NCBI RefSeq assembly: GCF_016653615.1
Contig: NZ_CP067393.1
Coordinates: 2,061,673 to 2,125,672, forward strand
Length of the DNA: 64,000 nt
Direction: 5' to 3'
DNA from: Entomomonas asaccharolytica
GTDB lineage: Bacteria; Pseudomonadota; Gammaproteobacteria; Pseudomonadales; Pseudomonadaceae
Position numbers and translations under genes: made by a program. The stretch's first letter is position 1, and every line of letters begins with the position of its first letter. Of this stretch, positions 35,208-45,164 are shown piece after piece. The notes under the pieces were generated by a model. That model saw only the letters and a list, made by a program, of their open reading frames with translations, had not been told where the DNA came from and searched no databases.

Positions 35208-35846
35208 TTATATTGAGATTGGCTGATTTGCCCTATTTTTCATATAGGCCAGAAGCTCATCCACCTTATTTGAGCACAACAAAGGCGCAATTTGTACGAT
35301 CTCCTCACGGGGCAACTCCCACCAAGGATGGGCTAATAACGCCTGGCAAGTGGCTTCAGCAAAACGATAGCGAATGACTTTTGCAGGATTGCCAGCCACA
35401 ATGGCGTAAGGTGGCACATCTTTAGTGACTACGGCTCTTGCCGCCACTACTGCACCATGTCCTATAGTGACACCTGAAAGTATAAAGCATTCACTGGCTA
35501 ACCAAACATCATTACCAATATTTACATCGCCTTTAGTCTCAGGGTGAATGGGAATATCTGGCAACCTCATATAAAAAGGAAAAGTGGTAACAGCATTTGT
35601 ATTATGATTACCGCCCAGCAATATTTTTACCCCGCCAGCAATCGAACAAAACGAACCAATCTTTAACTTCGCATGTTTATTATTATGCTCAACTTGCGGT
35701 ATGCCATAGCTACCATAACCATATTCATAATGTGGGTAGCGACGTTTGAATTTTAATGCATCCCTTTCTAATGGCGGTGTTTGTCTTAGTTGCCTTTTAA
35801 AACGCATACGTTGGCATTTTTCTTTTAGCAATCGGATAACATTCAT
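35208..35846 (-). CDS. Left-handed beta-helix acetyltransferase (CatB-related)
   Basis: Hexapeptide repeats (IGSFCSIAGGVKILLGG, IGNDVWLASECFILSGVTIGHGAVVAARAVVTKDVPPYAIVAGNPAKVI) and the loop containing HNTNAVTTFPF match the xenobiotic/CatB-like O-acetyltransferases and capsule-sugar acetyltransferases. The fold is a trimer with acetyl-CoA bound between subunits. In this glycan locus the likely role is O-acetylation of a surface sugar. I start at the ATG at 35846 with GGGA 8 bases upstream; a TTG 11 codons earlier would overlap the neighbouring glycosyltransferase. The neighbour starts right after, implying coupling. Confidence 0.78.
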   Translation of the reverse strand: MNVIRLLKEKCQRMRFKRQLRQTPPLERDALKFKRRYPHYEYGYGSYGIPQVEHNNKHAKLKIGSFCSIAGGVKILLGGNHNTNAVTTFPFYMRLPDIPIHPETKGDVNIGNDVWLASECFILSGVTIGHGAVVAARAVVTKDVPPYAIVAGNPAKVIRYRFAEATCQALLAHPWWELPREEIVQIAPLLCSNKVDELLAYMKNRANQPISI

Positions 35847-35862
35847 TACAAGTATTCCCAGA

Positions 35863-36750
35863 TTATTGGTTAAGATCAATAGTTAAACTGGCACGAGGGT
35901 GTTTCTTATAAGTTATGCAGTACAAGACATTTTTTAAACTTGTTAGATCTTTTATTCTACCTTTTAGTAAACGCGGTAATAAGAAAAATAACATAGAAAA
36001 GCGAGATTTATTTTTATAATTTAACCGATATAAAATTGCATAGTATAAAAACTCGATACTTCTACGGTAACTAGCCTGCTTATTTTCTTGCACATAGGTA
36101 GATAGAGAATGCTCGATACGACCAAAACAACCACAGCTTAGTGTGTGTTGCTTAGCTATTTGATGAATATTATAGAAAAAAGCAGTATCTACCCCATAAA
36201 AAGCAAAACTCTCATCAAAAACTGTTAGCTTATGCTGTTTAAATAGATCAACTAGCCGCTTACTAATTGCCATGGCAGAAGTAACAGAGGTAATCGTTCT
36301 AGCATCAACTTGTTGCTGTTCTAAAATCGGCTGCTTTGTCTTGGTGTTAAAAGGAAATTTAACCAAATTATCTTGCCCTTCTGCATACACAATAGGCAAA
36401 ATCAAATCTAAGTCTCTATGCTGAGCAATGGTATTAAAAAAATCTTTAGTTAATTGGGTATCTTGGTCTAGGGGAATAAAAAAATCTGCATCCTGTTGCT
36501 GTAGTATAAAATTGTATATTTTGCTTAATGATAAATTTCTTATATCTTGGTAAGTGTTTACTGCAATACCCTTATCTGACGCTTGAGTAAGATAATTTGC
36601 TAGTTGTGTATTATCTAATAAATGAGGGCCATTATTCCAAATGATAAGTTTGAGATCTATTTGAGTTAAGTCTGCCTGCAGAATACTTTGTAAAGTTTCA
36701 CTTTGTTGGCAGCTAGAATTATATAAGACGACTAAAATAGATAATTGCAT
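35863..36750 (-). CDS. Glycosyltransferase family 2, rhamnosyltransferase-like
   Basis: The 295 residues begin with a GT-A nucleotide-sugar binding strand (MQLSILVVLYNSS). The DXD-like FIPLDQDTQLT (about residues 91-101) is where the donor and metal bind. The next motif, TSAMAISKRLVDLF, and FGVD-type FYGVDTAFFYNI are like those in rhamnosyltransferases. A C-terminal basic stretch follows (SRFSMLFFLLPRLLKG). It adds a sugar to a lipid-linked glycan at the cytoplasmic side of the inner membrane. The overlap-free neighbour downstream is an acetyltransferase. The acceptor is unknown. Confidence 0.75.
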   Translation of the reverse strand: MQLSILVVLYNSSCQQSETLQSILQADLTQIDLKLIIWNNGPHLLDNTQLANYLTQASDKGIAVNTYQDIRNLSLSKIYNFILQQQDADFFIPLDQDTQLTKDFFNTIAQHRDLDLILPIVYAEGQDNLVKFPFNTKTKQPILEQQQVDARTITSVTSAMAISKRLVDLFKQHKLTVFDESFAFYGVDTAFFYNIHQIAKQHTLSCGCFGRIEHSLSTYVQENKQASYRRSIEFLYYAILYRLNYKNKSRFSMLFFLLPRLLKGRIKDLTSLKNVLYCITYKKHPRASLTIDLNQ

Positions 36751-36983
36751 GTGTAAAAGACTTGGATACCTATTAAAATATTAGTGTAACACTATAAAAG
36801 TGCTTTAATCATTATTTTTGATTACAGTAAAAATATAAACTATTCATTCTGTTTTGAAAACATTGCATTAGAGCACATAACTTTAATATCATTGATAAAC
36901 TACATTTATAGGCTTTTGTTCAAACTATAAGAATTAATAACTCAAACAACCTTTTTATTTAATAAACTTATATAGATTAAATA

Positions 36984-37403
36984 CTACGATTCATTTCTGA
37001 TTTTTAATAACGTTTCATTCAGTAATGTAGAACTGGTACTTTTTGTATAAGGGAAGTAAACCACTCTAACACCTACTTCTTTAAATTTTTCTTCCATATT
37101 TTGCCAACTTTCAGAGTTGAACCAGTCATCGCCCACAAATAAGATATCAAATTTAATCTTTTTCCACATTTCAAATTTGTCGATGTTTTCCTGAGGAATG
37201 GCTGCATCTACAAACTTGATATTTCTAACAATTTCTATACGTTCTTCAAAAGGAATAACAGCCTTTTTATTTTTATAAGAAACTAATTCATCCACAGTTA
37301 CACCAACTATTAATTTATCACATAGCCCTTTTGCATTTTTTAATAAGTTTAAATGCCCAATATGAAATAAATCGTATACCCCAGATGTATATCCTACTTG
37401 CAT
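36984..37403 (-). CDS. Glycerol-3-phosphate cytidylyltransferase-like (TagD-type) nucleotidyltransferase
   Basis: The 139 residues are a complete nucleotidyltransferase domain: YTSGVYDLFHIGHLNLLKNAK carries the HxGH motif, and YFPYTKSTSSTLLNE carries the second signature near the C-terminus. Length and motifs match TagD/glycerol-phosphate cytidylyltransferases, which make CDP-glycerol. The neighbour at 38956 is of the CDP-glycerol glycerophosphotransferase family, which supports that product. An ADP- or CDP-activated sugar is possible instead. The start lies 1 base past the asparagine-synthetase stop, so the two are tightly coupled. Confidence 0.75.
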   Translation of the reverse strand: MQVGYTSGVYDLFHIGHLNLLKNAKGLCDKLIVGVTVDELVSYKNKKAVIPFEERIEIVRNIKFVDAAIPQENIDKFEMWKKIKFDILFVGDDWFNSESWQNMEEKFKEVGVRVVYFPYTKSTSSTLLNETLLKIRNES

Positions 37404-37404
37404 G

Positions 37405-38943
37405 TTAGTTCTCGCTTAATAATTCTTTAATATTGAAATCAAACCATGTATCAAATGCTTGCTCTTTCTTTACACCAAAAATATCATCAAGCATAACAGG
37501 AAAACCAACTTTCTTTCTATCAATAATTTCGTGTGGAATAATATCTTTAAAGATTCTTTTTAAGGGAGCTTTAACAATGCCGTCTTGCATTCGATAGTCG
37601 AAGGGAACTCCTGCCATTCTCTCAACCAACCTATAATCAACAAATGGCTCACGTGCCTCAACTGAGCACATCATGGTTGAGTTATCTAATCTACGCAATA
37701 ATCCATGTAAGTGTGCTACCTGAAAGAATGCTGCCACTATATCAATTGGCTTACCATAATGATAAAAAGGTGCTATTGCACTCTCTACAATTTCTAAATC
37801 TTCTTCTGAGCCATAGGAATATAGTTTTGAAAATGCTTGTAAATCAAATTTATCAATAGAATTGGCCCATCTAAAAATTCTATCATATCCAAAAAATAAC
37901 TCGTCGGCACCTTCACCACACAATACCACTGTGTTTTGTTTTTTTACTTCCCTGGTCATTTGGTAGAGTAATACTTCATTAGGCACTGATAATGGTTCTT
38001 TTCTAACCCTAATAAGTTTCTTAGCATCTTCTATAAACATCTCTTTAGTAACTATAACCTCATGATGTTCAGAACCTATTTTATCTGCTGCTAAACGTCC
38101 CCACTCAAATTCATTATACTCTTTAAAACCTACAGTCCATGTATGTAATTCATGCGTTAGAGCAGCTACAATCGTACTGTCCAGCCCGCCAGATAGGTAA
38201 CTACCTAGTGGTACATCTGCAATTTTTCTATATTGGACTGATGATTCTATTAGCCACTTTAACTCTTCATCAGTAGGAGGTAATTGAAAACCAGTAGGAA
38301 ACTCCCAATATTTAGCTATTTGATTACTTTGCTGATAACAGCCTGCAGGAAACATTTTTATGTTTTTATAAATAGTTTGACCATTAAAAAATGTACGTAG
38401 CTTTTTATATTGCCTTAATCCTATTTCATTAATTTGTACTTGGTTATCCAGTAAATCTACAATGGCGTTAATTTCAGAGGAAAAAATATAACCTTTATCA
38501 GTCTGATAAAAATACAAAGGCTTAACACCTAGCCTATCCCTAGCTACAAAAAAGTCTCTTGTTACTGTATCAAAAATAATATAGGCGAATATACCATTAA
38601 ATTCTTTAATTGCTTCTTTGAAACCAATTTTTATACTTAACTCAAGTACAAGCTCAGTATCACAATGGGTTTCTAAAGTAATCCCATATTTATTAGCTAG
38701 TTCTTGGTAATTATAAACTTCACCATTATAAATGATGACATATCTCTTATCTCTACTAAAAAATGGTTGATTACTTCTCTCTTGTAGGTCAAGAATGCTA
38801 AGCCTATTATGTCCAAACTTATAGTTATCAATTTCTTTATAACAACAAGGGGCATCAGGCCCTCTGTGTATCATTTTCTCTAGAGCTTTGATAAATCTAT
38901 TTTTATCTATACTGTTTAAATTTGTAAATAAGAGTCCGCACAT
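37405..38943 (-). CDS. Asparagine synthetase (glutamine-hydrolysing)-like amidotransferase
   Basis: The 512 residues have the class II glutaminase start MCGLLF (Cys2 nucleophile) and glutaminase markers (HRGPDAP, YNGEVYN). The synthetase half contains the PP-loop SGGLDST near residue 245, preceded by VPLGSYL. The C-terminal EAREPFVDYRLVERM is typical. Asparagine-synthetase-like genes inside surface-glycan loci often amidate a uronic acid or other carboxyl group on the polymer rather than make asparagine. The position, between TagD-like and CDP-glycerol transferase genes with 1-12 base gaps, favours that reading. Ordinary asparagine synthesis cannot be excluded. Confidence 0.8.
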   Translation of the reverse strand: MCGLLFTNLNSIDKNRFIKALEKMIHRGPDAPCCYKEIDNYKFGHNRLSILDLQERSNQPFFSRDKRYVIIYNGEVYNYQELANKYGITLETHCDTELVLELSIKIGFKEAIKEFNGIFAYIIFDTVTRDFFVARDRLGVKPLYFYQTDKGYIFSSEINAIVDLLDNQVQINEIGLRQYKKLRTFFNGQTIYKNIKMFPAGCYQQSNQIAKYWEFPTGFQLPPTDEELKWLIESSVQYRKIADVPLGSYLSGGLDSTIVAALTHELHTWTVGFKEYNEFEWGRLAADKIGSEHHEVIVTKEMFIEDAKKLIRVRKEPLSVPNEVLLYQMTREVKKQNTVVLCGEGADELFFGYDRIFRWANSIDKFDLQAFSKLYSYGSEEDLEIVESAIAPFYHYGKPIDIVAAFFQVAHLHGLLRRLDNSTMMCSVEAREPFVDYRLVERMAGVPFDYRMQDGIVKAPLKRIFKDIIPHEIIDRKKVGFPVMLDDIFGVKKEQAFDTWFDFNIKELLSEN

Positions 38944-38955
38944 TTATTCAAAATC

Positions 38956-40272
38956 TCAAATAAGTTTTTGTTTTAAGAAATCAATAATTGTTTGAGTAGC
39001 ATTAGGATAGTTATGCTTAATATGTGTATACGCAAAATCTAAACGTTGTTGCTTCATCAGATCTTTCTTAGCAATTACAACATTATCTATAAAATTAATT
39101 AATTGATTTTCATTATAAGCATGATAAGTATGTTTTAGCATTTCCTTTCCAAAAGCCAAAAACTCTTTGTCTATAGCTGAATCATCTCTTAATAAATAGC
39201 ATTGAGGATTATCTGTATAGAAATATTCTGCTAAAAATGAACCACAATCATGAATTAATGCAGAAGAGTTGACAAAGATATCAAAATAATCACCTTCTGT
39301 ACTATAAATAATATTTTTATTTGCTAATAGCTTACTCAAATAATTACTTACTTTCTCCTTTCCCCAGAAATTATCTTGGCCTAATGTAATAAACAGAAGA
39401 GGATGAGGTCTAAAAATAAAATCAATCAAGGGGTACTTTTTAGGTAGTTCTAAAAAAAAATCTGCATATAATAAAAAATTAGATAATTTCAAACCTTCTA
39501 TTTCTGAACCAACAGTATGATGAGGAGCTATAATAATCTTTATCTTTTTCTCCTCACACTTTTCTATTTTATATATAGGATCCATTTTACAGTATCCAAC
39601 CACCTGCGAATTAATTGCTTTATTAGGCATTATTTCCTGCATTATATTTTGGACTTGATTATTTTCTACAAATATCATCCAAAAATTATTTACTGACTCC
39701 AAATTGAAAAGCGCATGTTCATGTTTAGTTCTTCCCTGATAAGCATAATTCACAAAGAAAGATAATATTTGCTTATCTTTAAAATAGCGACTAGTGAAAA
39801 ACTCATGTGTAATATTATCATAAGGATTTGCTGTGCATACCAAATGAAACTTATTGGCCACATCAAGATATTCTTCTTTTTCTTCATTATAACCTTTTAG
39901 TACTGTTATATCTTGATATTTATCCTTATACGTTTCGTATGCTTTATTTAGGTGTTTCAACATATTTTCCTGACCTTGTGTCATATCTGGAATAATAATA
40001 AGAACAGGAGTAAATAAGTCATCGTTAATCATCTTTTCTAACAGGGGTTTTGCTGGAAAAACTGCATCATATATTACGCAAAATAAGACTCTTATTTTTT
40101 CATTTTTTGCTACCTGCTTTAAACTAATTAACCCTTTTGCATATCTTTTATTTTGCTTTATATAATCAATATATTTTAATTTCTTTTTAAGGGTCTCTCT
40201 AGCACTTTTTCTCCAAAATTTATTTGGTATATAAAAAGTTAATAGTTTTGGTAGATTTATTTTTGAATACAT
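38956..40272 (-). CDS. CDP-glycerol glycerophosphotransferase-like glycan transferase
   Basis: The 438 residues are GT-B-like. The N-terminus (IRVLFCVIYDAVFPAKPLLEKMI) is followed by IIIAPHHTVGSE near residues 265-276, FIFRPHPLL near 305, and DIFVNSSALIHDCGSFLAEYFYTDNPQCYLL near 345-375. The DxxS/GSF-EY-P-xYL pattern is that of the CDP-glycerol glycerophosphotransferase family (TagB/TagF-like), which transfers glycerol phosphate to a lipid-linked acceptor. The 12-base gap to the amidotransferase shows a common operon. Gram-negative polymers with glycerol phosphate side groups are known. The polymer here is not established. Confidence 0.72.
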   Translation of the reverse strand: MYSKINLPKLLTFYIPNKFWRKSARETLKKKLKYIDYIKQNKRYAKGLISLKQVAKNEKIRVLFCVIYDAVFPAKPLLEKMINDDLFTPVLIIIPDMTQGQENMLKHLNKAYETYKDKYQDITVLKGYNEEKEEYLDVANKFHLVCTANPYDNITHEFFTSRYFKDKQILSFFVNYAYQGRTKHEHALFNLESVNNFWMIFVENNQVQNIMQEIMPNKAINSQVVGYCKMDPIYKIEKCEEKKIKIIIAPHHTVGSEIEGLKLSNFLLYADFFLELPKKYPLIDFIFRPHPLLFITLGQDNFWGKEKVSNYLSKLLANKNIIYSTEGDYFDIFVNSSALIHDCGSFLAEYFYTDNPQCYLLRDDSAIDKEFLAFGKEMLKHTYHAYNENQLINFIDNVVIAKKDLMKQQRLDFAYTHIKHNYPNATQTIIDFLKQKLI

Positions 40273-40754
40273 CTGATTAGCCCAATTTCAGGTAAATAAT
40301 AAAACACAACACAAATTTTTTACAAAATCAACCTTAAATCAAAAAAAACATATATTTAAATAATATCAATAACATAGTATATTTTTATATATTGGAACAT
40401 GCCTTTTCGTGACCAAAAAATCACTTTTCAAGATTAAATATAATTGGTATCAACTATTTATTTAGTAACCATATTAGTTGTGCAAAAATTTGACAAAATA
40501 TCTGCAGAAACTAATGGCGCTTATAAGTACTTAAAAAACTATTCTTGATAAAATAGGATCTGCTGATGGTGTTGCTAAATTAATTTATATAGTAAGAACG
40601 GTTGTATTAGACATTAGAATTATTTTTTAATTGAAGAAAATAGAAATACAACTATCTTCCCAAAACTAATACTGTATAATTATTAGGTTAAAATTTATAT
40701 CACCACATAGTATCATAAAAAATTTAATGTATTCAGTTTGCAAAGTGATCCAAA
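40273..40754. promoter_or_regulatory. Divergent intergenic region
   Basis: 482 AT-rich bases lie between the divergent operons at 40272 (minus) and 40755 (plus), and must hold both promoters. A short frame at about 40530-40629 (KTILDKIGSADGVAKLIYIVRTV...) has no start or ribosome site and is preceded by a stop. It could be a remnant of a glycan-locus gene, but I cannot identify it. Confidence 0.35.
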
Positions 40755-41858
40755 ATGATAAACTTTCTTGATTTAAAAAAAATAAATCAGCAATACCAAA
40801 AAGAATTAGTAGATGCTTGCTCTCGTGTAATTGACTCAGGTTGGTATCTCTTAGGTAAAGAACTAAACGCTTTTGAGCAGAAATTTGCAACATATTGTGG
40901 AACAAAATATGCTATAGGTGTAGCAAACGGTTTAGATGCATTAATTTTAACATTAAGAGCTTGGAAAGAATTAGGTATATTAAAAGATGATGACGAAATT
41001 ATTGTTCCTGCTAATACCTATATTGCTTCTATTCTAGCGATAACAGAAAATAATTTCACTCCTATTTTGGTGGAACCAAATATATTCACTTATAATTTAG
41101 ATATAGAAAATGTCAAATTAGCTATCACCCATAAAACAAAAGCAATATTGGCCGTACATCTTTATGGCCAACTCGCACCCATGCAAGAAATATGTAATTT
41201 TGCTCAACAACATAATCTACTTGTTTTAGAAGATAGTGCTCAAGCTCATGGTGCTCATATTAATGGCCGTAAGGCAGGAAATTGGGGAGATGCTTCTGCC
41301 TTTAGTTTTTATCCTGGTAAAAATTTAGGTGCGTTAGGTGATGCAGGAGCAGTAACCACTAATAATGAAGAGTTGGCTAATACAATAACTGCTCTAAGAA
41401 ATTATGGTTCTATTGAGAAGTATAAAAATACTTATCAAGGAACAAATAGTAGATTGGATGAAATACAAGCGGCTATCTTAACTGTTAAACTACAATATCT
41501 AGATAAAGATATTCAGTCTAGACGAGATATTGCTCAAAAATATATAACACAAATCAACAATCCGAATATTATTTTACCGAAAATAGCTGACCCTACATCT
41601 CACGTTTGGCATTTGTTTGTTATTCGCTGTAGCAATCGAGAAGCTCTAAAAAACTATTTGTTTCAAAATGATATAGAAACTCTCATTCACTATCCAATTC
41701 CTCCACACAAACAAATATGTTATAAACAATGGAATAATCTATCATTACCTATAACAGAACAAATTCATCAGGAAGTGTTATCTTTACCAATTAGTCCCAT
41801 ATTAACAGTTCAAGAATCCCAAAAAATCATAGAGAAAGTCAATGAGTTCGAATCATAA
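40755..41858 (+). CDS. fdtB: PLP aminotransferase of the FdtB type (dTDP-Fuc3N synthesis)
   Basis: A 367-residue DegT/DnrJ/EryC1 aminotransferase, beginning [18 protein letters not shown]. The PLP-lysine motif is [16 protein letters not shown] (about residues 178-193), the aspartate binding the pyridine ring lies in [11 protein letters not shown], and [10 protein letters not shown] is the substrate-binding loop. It transfers an amino group to C3 of dTDP-3-keto-6-deoxy sugars made by the isomerase FdtA. fdtA and fdtC homologues lie at 44.2-45.1 kb on the other strand, so all three pathway-specific genes are in this window. The upstream rmlA and rmlB, which make dTDP-4-keto-6-deoxyglucose, are not. 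Confidence 0.85.
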   Translation: MINFLDLKKINQQYQKELVDACSRVIDSGWYLLGKELNAFEQKFATYCGTKYAIGVANGLDALILTLRAWKELGILKDDDEIIVPANTYIASILAITENNFTPILVEPNIFTYNLDIENVKLAITHKTKAILAVHLYGQLAPMQEICNFAQQHNLLVLEDSAQAHGAHINGRKAGNWGDASAFSFYPGKNLGALGDAGAVTTNNEELANTITALRNYGSIEKYKNTYQGTNSRLDEIQAAILTVKLQYLDKDIQSRRDIAQKYITQINNPNIILPKIADPTSHVWHLFVIRCSNREALKNYLFQNDIETLIHYPIPPHKQICYKQWNNLSLPITEQIHQEVLSLPISPILTVQESQKIIEKVNEFES

Positions 41859-42906
41859 CAATTTATTATCTATTTGTTGCCTTGGATATAATCATGCAAA
41901 ATTTTTACAAGAAAATCTAAAATCTATTTCTAACATAGATTATAAAAATATTGAGGTCATTGTTGTAGATGATGGCTCACAAGATAATAGTATTGAAATA
42001 CTTAATCAATTAAAAAAAAGTTTGCCATACAAATTGGAAATTATTGATCAAAAAAACACTGGAAATATAGGGAAAAACTTTAATAATGCTTTAAAAGTTG
42101 CATCAGGTGAATTTATCACCTTTATTGCCTTAGATGATGTATTTAACTCAAAAGTTGTTCTATTAGAAGTTAACGAAATGATTGCTAATCCTAAGCTAGC
42201 CTTTATTGCGTCCTCAAAAGCGATATATATTGATGATCAAGGAATGATAGAAGATGATCGTCTAGAACTTTCACTTCATATCGAAAATAATCCCTCAATA
42301 AGAGATCTATTAGAACTAGAATATTCTAAATTTGGGTCATTTTATATACAAGGATCTATTTTTAGAAAAAACATTATTGATACAATTGGTGGCTTTGATG
42401 AGGATATGACAGGTGATGATATAGTATTAAGAACTAAAGTTTTTAACTTCATGCTCAATAATACTGATCTAGACTTCAAAATTATTAAAGAAAATAATGT
42501 ATTTTATAGAATGCATAGTAATAATATTCACAAAAATTCTGCTAGACAAATAAAAATAGTTACTGAATACTTGGAAAGATATTGGCCAGATAGACCTAAT
42601 CCTCCTATATTAATTGATTGGATGAAATATGCTATTAGTAAATGCAAATTTGAAGAATATCTGCCAGTCTTTGCTTTCAATAAAAGAGCTGCCTCCTTAT
42701 TAAATGATGAAGAGATTCAAGATAAAATTAGGACTTCAATTATAAAAAGCAGAGAAATTTTTTTTCAAAAAGTCATTTTTAATAAGCAAAAAATAGACTC
42801 TACTAAGAGCCAAGTAACACTATTTGGTTTTATTAAGTTTTCATATTCGAGAAAAAAAAATAAAAAACCAAATAATAAAAAAATACACTATTCTCAATAT
42901 AATTAA
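41842..42906 (+). CDS. Glycosyltransferase family 2
   Basis: The 354-residue GT-A enzyme opens with [19 protein letters not shown] and has [12 protein letters not shown] (about residues 42-53), the nucleotide-sugar binding motif, and the DXD-like FIALDDVFN near residue 95. It also has [14 protein letters not shown] near 178 as the acceptor-side motif. The start overlaps the fdtB stop by 17 bases, indicating translational coupling. It may use dTDP-Fuc3NAc or another donor made in the locus. The C-terminus ends with a long basic, asparagine-rich tail ([21 protein letters not shown]), likely membrane-associating. Confidence 0.8.
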   Translation: MSSNHNNLLSICCLGYNHAKFLQENLKSISNIDYKNIEVIVVDDGSQDNSIEILNQLKKSLPYKLEIIDQKNTGNIGKNFNNALKVASGEFITFIALDDVFNSKVVLLEVNEMIANPKLAFIASSKAIYIDDQGMIEDDRLELSLHIENNPSIRDLLELEYSKFGSFYIQGSIFRKNIIDTIGGFDEDMTGDDIVLRTKVFNFMLNNTDLDFKIIKENNVFYRMHSNNIHKNSARQIKIVTEYLERYWPDRPNPPILIDWMKYAISKCKFEEYLPVFAFNKRAASLLNDEEIQDKIRTSIIKSREIFFQKVIFNKQKIDSTKSQVTLFGFIKFSYSRKKNKKPNNKKIHYSQYN

Positions 42907-43217
42907 TTTTAGATTATTGCAATAAAACTAGAAGGAATAGTAATTTACTACTAGTATAATAGAGTTTTTATCAGTAAAGCTTTATAAAGCTAAAAGAAAC
43001 TATCCAATAAATCATTCAATATATTAAAAATAGTTCTTCTTTATTAGTATATTTATTAAACTATACAGTTGCTACTATGATATATTGAAGTTTATTATTA
43101 TAGATCAACATTGTAGTTTAAACTATTTATTTTCTATGAAATTTTGAAGTAAACTAGATAAAATTAATTAAAACTGTCTATTAGTTTGTAGACAGATAAG
43201 TTTAAGATCAATGGATA
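42907..43217. other. AT-rich intergenic region in the glycan locus
   Basis: 311 very AT-rich bases hold no convincing frame or terminator. A promoter for the glycosyltransferase at 43218 is expected here. Several ACTAGTATAAT-like and TATAAT-like words occur, but none has a well-placed -35 partner I would defend. Confidence 0.3.
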
Positions 43218-44183
43218 ATGAAAAATATTTTTTGTAGTATCATTGTACCTATGTTCAATGAAGCAAACAATTTAGAGAGTTGTTTAAACGCATTGAAAAA
43301 CCAAATATATAAAAATTTTGAAGTAATTTTTATTGATGATGGTTCTACAGACAATACTGTAGAAAAATTAACCAAACTACTAAAAAATCAAATTAATTTT
43401 TCTTATAAGATATTACAACAGTCAAACAAAGGTGCGGCCGCTGCTAGGGAAAAAGGAATTGTAATAGCAAAGGGAGAGTATATTTGTCTATTAGATTGTG
43501 ATGATGAATTATCCAGTGATGCATTAGATAAAGCTATAATGTCTATATGCCAATATAATGCTGATATTTCAATGTTTCAACTATACAATCAAGATTCTGC
43601 AGGAACTTATCATAAATTTAATTTTTTTGATCAAGGTAGACTACTGTACAATGGATTTGAATGTTTAATTAACTCTTTGGGAGAATGGAAAGTTCATGGC
43701 TTAGTGGTATGTAAAAAAAAGATTTTTATCAAAAGTTATCAACTTTATAAGAAATATAACAAAGAAGATATAAATTTTTTAAATAATGATGAGGTCATTA
43801 CTAGATTAAACTTTTTTAATGCAAAAGTTGTTGTTCGGAATGAAGGTATTTATTATTATAAATTTAACAATAACTCTACATCAAAAAGAATCAATCCAAA
43901 TAGACACCTACTGCTACATAATTGTATTATTATGCATGATCTCTTTAAGGAAATTGACAGTAGTATCCATTCCAATATAGATCGAGAATTATTTAAAAAT
44001 CTATCTGATATTATTAAGTATTATTTAAAAAACAAAAAGGAAATCTACAATAAACAAGAGTGGAAAAAAACTATAAAACTAGCTACAACTGAAGTTTTTA
44101 AACAAGGGATTTTTTGGAAATTAACCATTAAAACTAAACTTAAATTCTTTCGACGGCTATTCAAAACTTTATATAATAAGTAG
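43218..44183 (+). CDS. Glycosyltransferase family 2
   Basis: The 321-residue enzyme has the clear GT-A signature FCSIIVPMFNEANNLESCLNAL, then FEVIFIDDGSTDNT (about residues 33-46), and CLLDCDDELSSDAL (about 89-102) as the DXD motif. The NNDEVITRLNFF segment near residue 188 fits the acceptor site. C-terminal helices (KTKLKFFRRLFKTLY) are basic and probably peripheral to the inner membrane. It is separated by 311 bases from the previous gene and converges with fdtC (47-base gap). The sugar used is unknown. Confidence 0.8.
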   Translation: MKNIFCSIIVPMFNEANNLESCLNALKNQIYKNFEVIFIDDGSTDNTVEKLTKLLKNQINFSYKILQQSNKGAAAAREKGIVIAKGEYICLLDCDDELSSDALDKAIMSICQYNADISMFQLYNQDSAGTYHKFNFFDQGRLLYNGFECLINSLGEWKVHGLVVCKKKIFIKSYQLYKKYNKEDINFLNNDEVITRLNFFNAKVVVRNEGIYYYKFNNNSTSKRINPNRHLLLHNCIIMHDLFKEIDSSIHSNIDRELFKNLSDIIKYYLKNKKEIYNKQEWKKTIKLATTEVFKQGIFWKLTIKTKLKFFRRLFKTLYNK

Positions 44184-44230
44184 TATATATAATTTATTTT
44201 ATTTAAGTGTTTATATAACTTAGATTTCAA

Positions 44231-44698
44231 CTAATTAGCAGCAGATCTCATTAGTTTTGCAGGATTACCAGTAACTATTGTATTGGCTTCGACATTTTTT
44301 GTTACTACACTACCAGCACCCACAATGGCGTTTTCTCCGATAATAATACCAGGTAAAATGGTGGAATTCGCTCCAATAGAAGCTCCTTTTTTAATCAATA
44401 TACCTGCTAATTGCCAATTATTATTTCTAGATTTTGGATATTTATCATTACACAAGGTAACATTAGGACCAACAAATACATCATCCTCTATAACAATGCC
44501 ATCCCAAACTTGTACACCACATTTTATTGTAACATTACTACCTATCTTTACATGGTTTTCGATAAAAACATGAGAGCAAATATTACAATTTTCTCCAATA
44601 ACTGCGTTCATTAAAATAACACAGAACTGCCAAATTTTGGTATTTTCACCAATATTAGAACTTTGAACATCTGATAATGGATGGATAAAAACTGTCAT
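44231..44698 (-). CDS. fdtC: Hexapeptide acetyltransferase of the FdtC type
   Basis: The 155-residue left-handed beta-helix enzyme ([82 protein letters not shown]) fits the dTDP-3-amino-sugar N-acetyltransferase group (FdtC/QdtC). The catalytic-type asparagine/histidine region [12 protein letters not shown] is present. It overlaps fdtA by 4 bases (ATGA), so the two are translated together. It acetylates the 3-amino group made by FdtB to give dTDP-Fuc3NAc. QdtC for Qui3NAc is closely related and cannot be told apart here. Confidence 0.78.
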   Translation of the reverse strand: MTVFIHPLSDVQSSNIGENTKIWQFCVILMNAVIGENCNICSHVFIENHVKIGSNVTIKCGVQVWDGIVIEDDVFVGPNVTLCNDKYPKSRNNNWQLAGILIKKGASIGANSTILPGIIIGENAIVGAGSVVTKNVEANTIVTGNPAKLMRSAAN

Positions 44699-45093
44699 TT
44701 TCTTACTTCACTTAAAAAATGTTGATAATCTTTAATGTAATCAGTTTCATCATATTTATGGCTAGCCAGTACCATTACTACACAATTAGAACTAAAGTTA
44801 GTAAATTCACGCCATATATCGTTAGCAATATATAGTCCCTTATTAGGTTTATCTAGCCTTATCGTTTCTCTTCTTTGGCCGTCATCTAATATAAAATCAC
44901 AAGCACCTGATGTACAAATAATAATCTGTTCTAGATTTTTATGGGCATGTTTTCCTCTTATTGCATTTTTATCTGTTTCAAAAACATAATAAACACGCTC
45001 AATAGCAAAAGGAATATCCTTATTAGCCTCTAACGCTATCAAAGATCCCCTGTCATCCCCTTTTATATCAAAATCAATGATTTTATAGTTCAC
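44695..45093 (-). CDS. fdtA: dTDP-4-keto-6-deoxy-glucose 3,4-ketoisomerase of the FdtA type
   Basis: The 132-residue cupin has [25 protein letters not shown] (about residues 48-72), the histidines and glutamine of the active site, and ends with the family segment [30 protein letters not shown]. FdtA/QdtA/TylM3-like enzymes shift the keto group from C4 to C3 before transamination; FdtA and QdtA differ only in the stereochemistry of the product. With FdtB and FdtC the set would make dTDP-Fuc3NAc or dTDP-Qui3NAc for a surface polysaccharide or glycoprotein. The prophage block begins 71 bases away. Confidence 0.85.
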   Translation of the reverse strand: MNYKIIDFDIKGDDRGSLIALEANKDIPFAIERVYYVFETDKNAIRGKHAHKNLEQIIICTSGACDFILDDGQRRETIRLDKPNKGLYIANDIWREFTNFSSNCVVMVLASHKYDETDYIKDYQHFLSEVRK

Positions 45094-45164
45094 AAATACC
45101 CCTTAAAAAGCTTCATAATTGTCTTAAATGAATTATATAACATCTTAAGGGAACTATGATATTT

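Noticed and set aside
40530-40629. Short frame resembling a gene remnant (KTILDKIGSADGV...)
   Set aside because: No start, no ribosome site and a stop directly upstream; no family could be identified.
45094-45164. Attachment site at the left prophage edge
   Set aside because: No direct repeat matching the right edge region was found by eye, and no integrase or tRNA is present.
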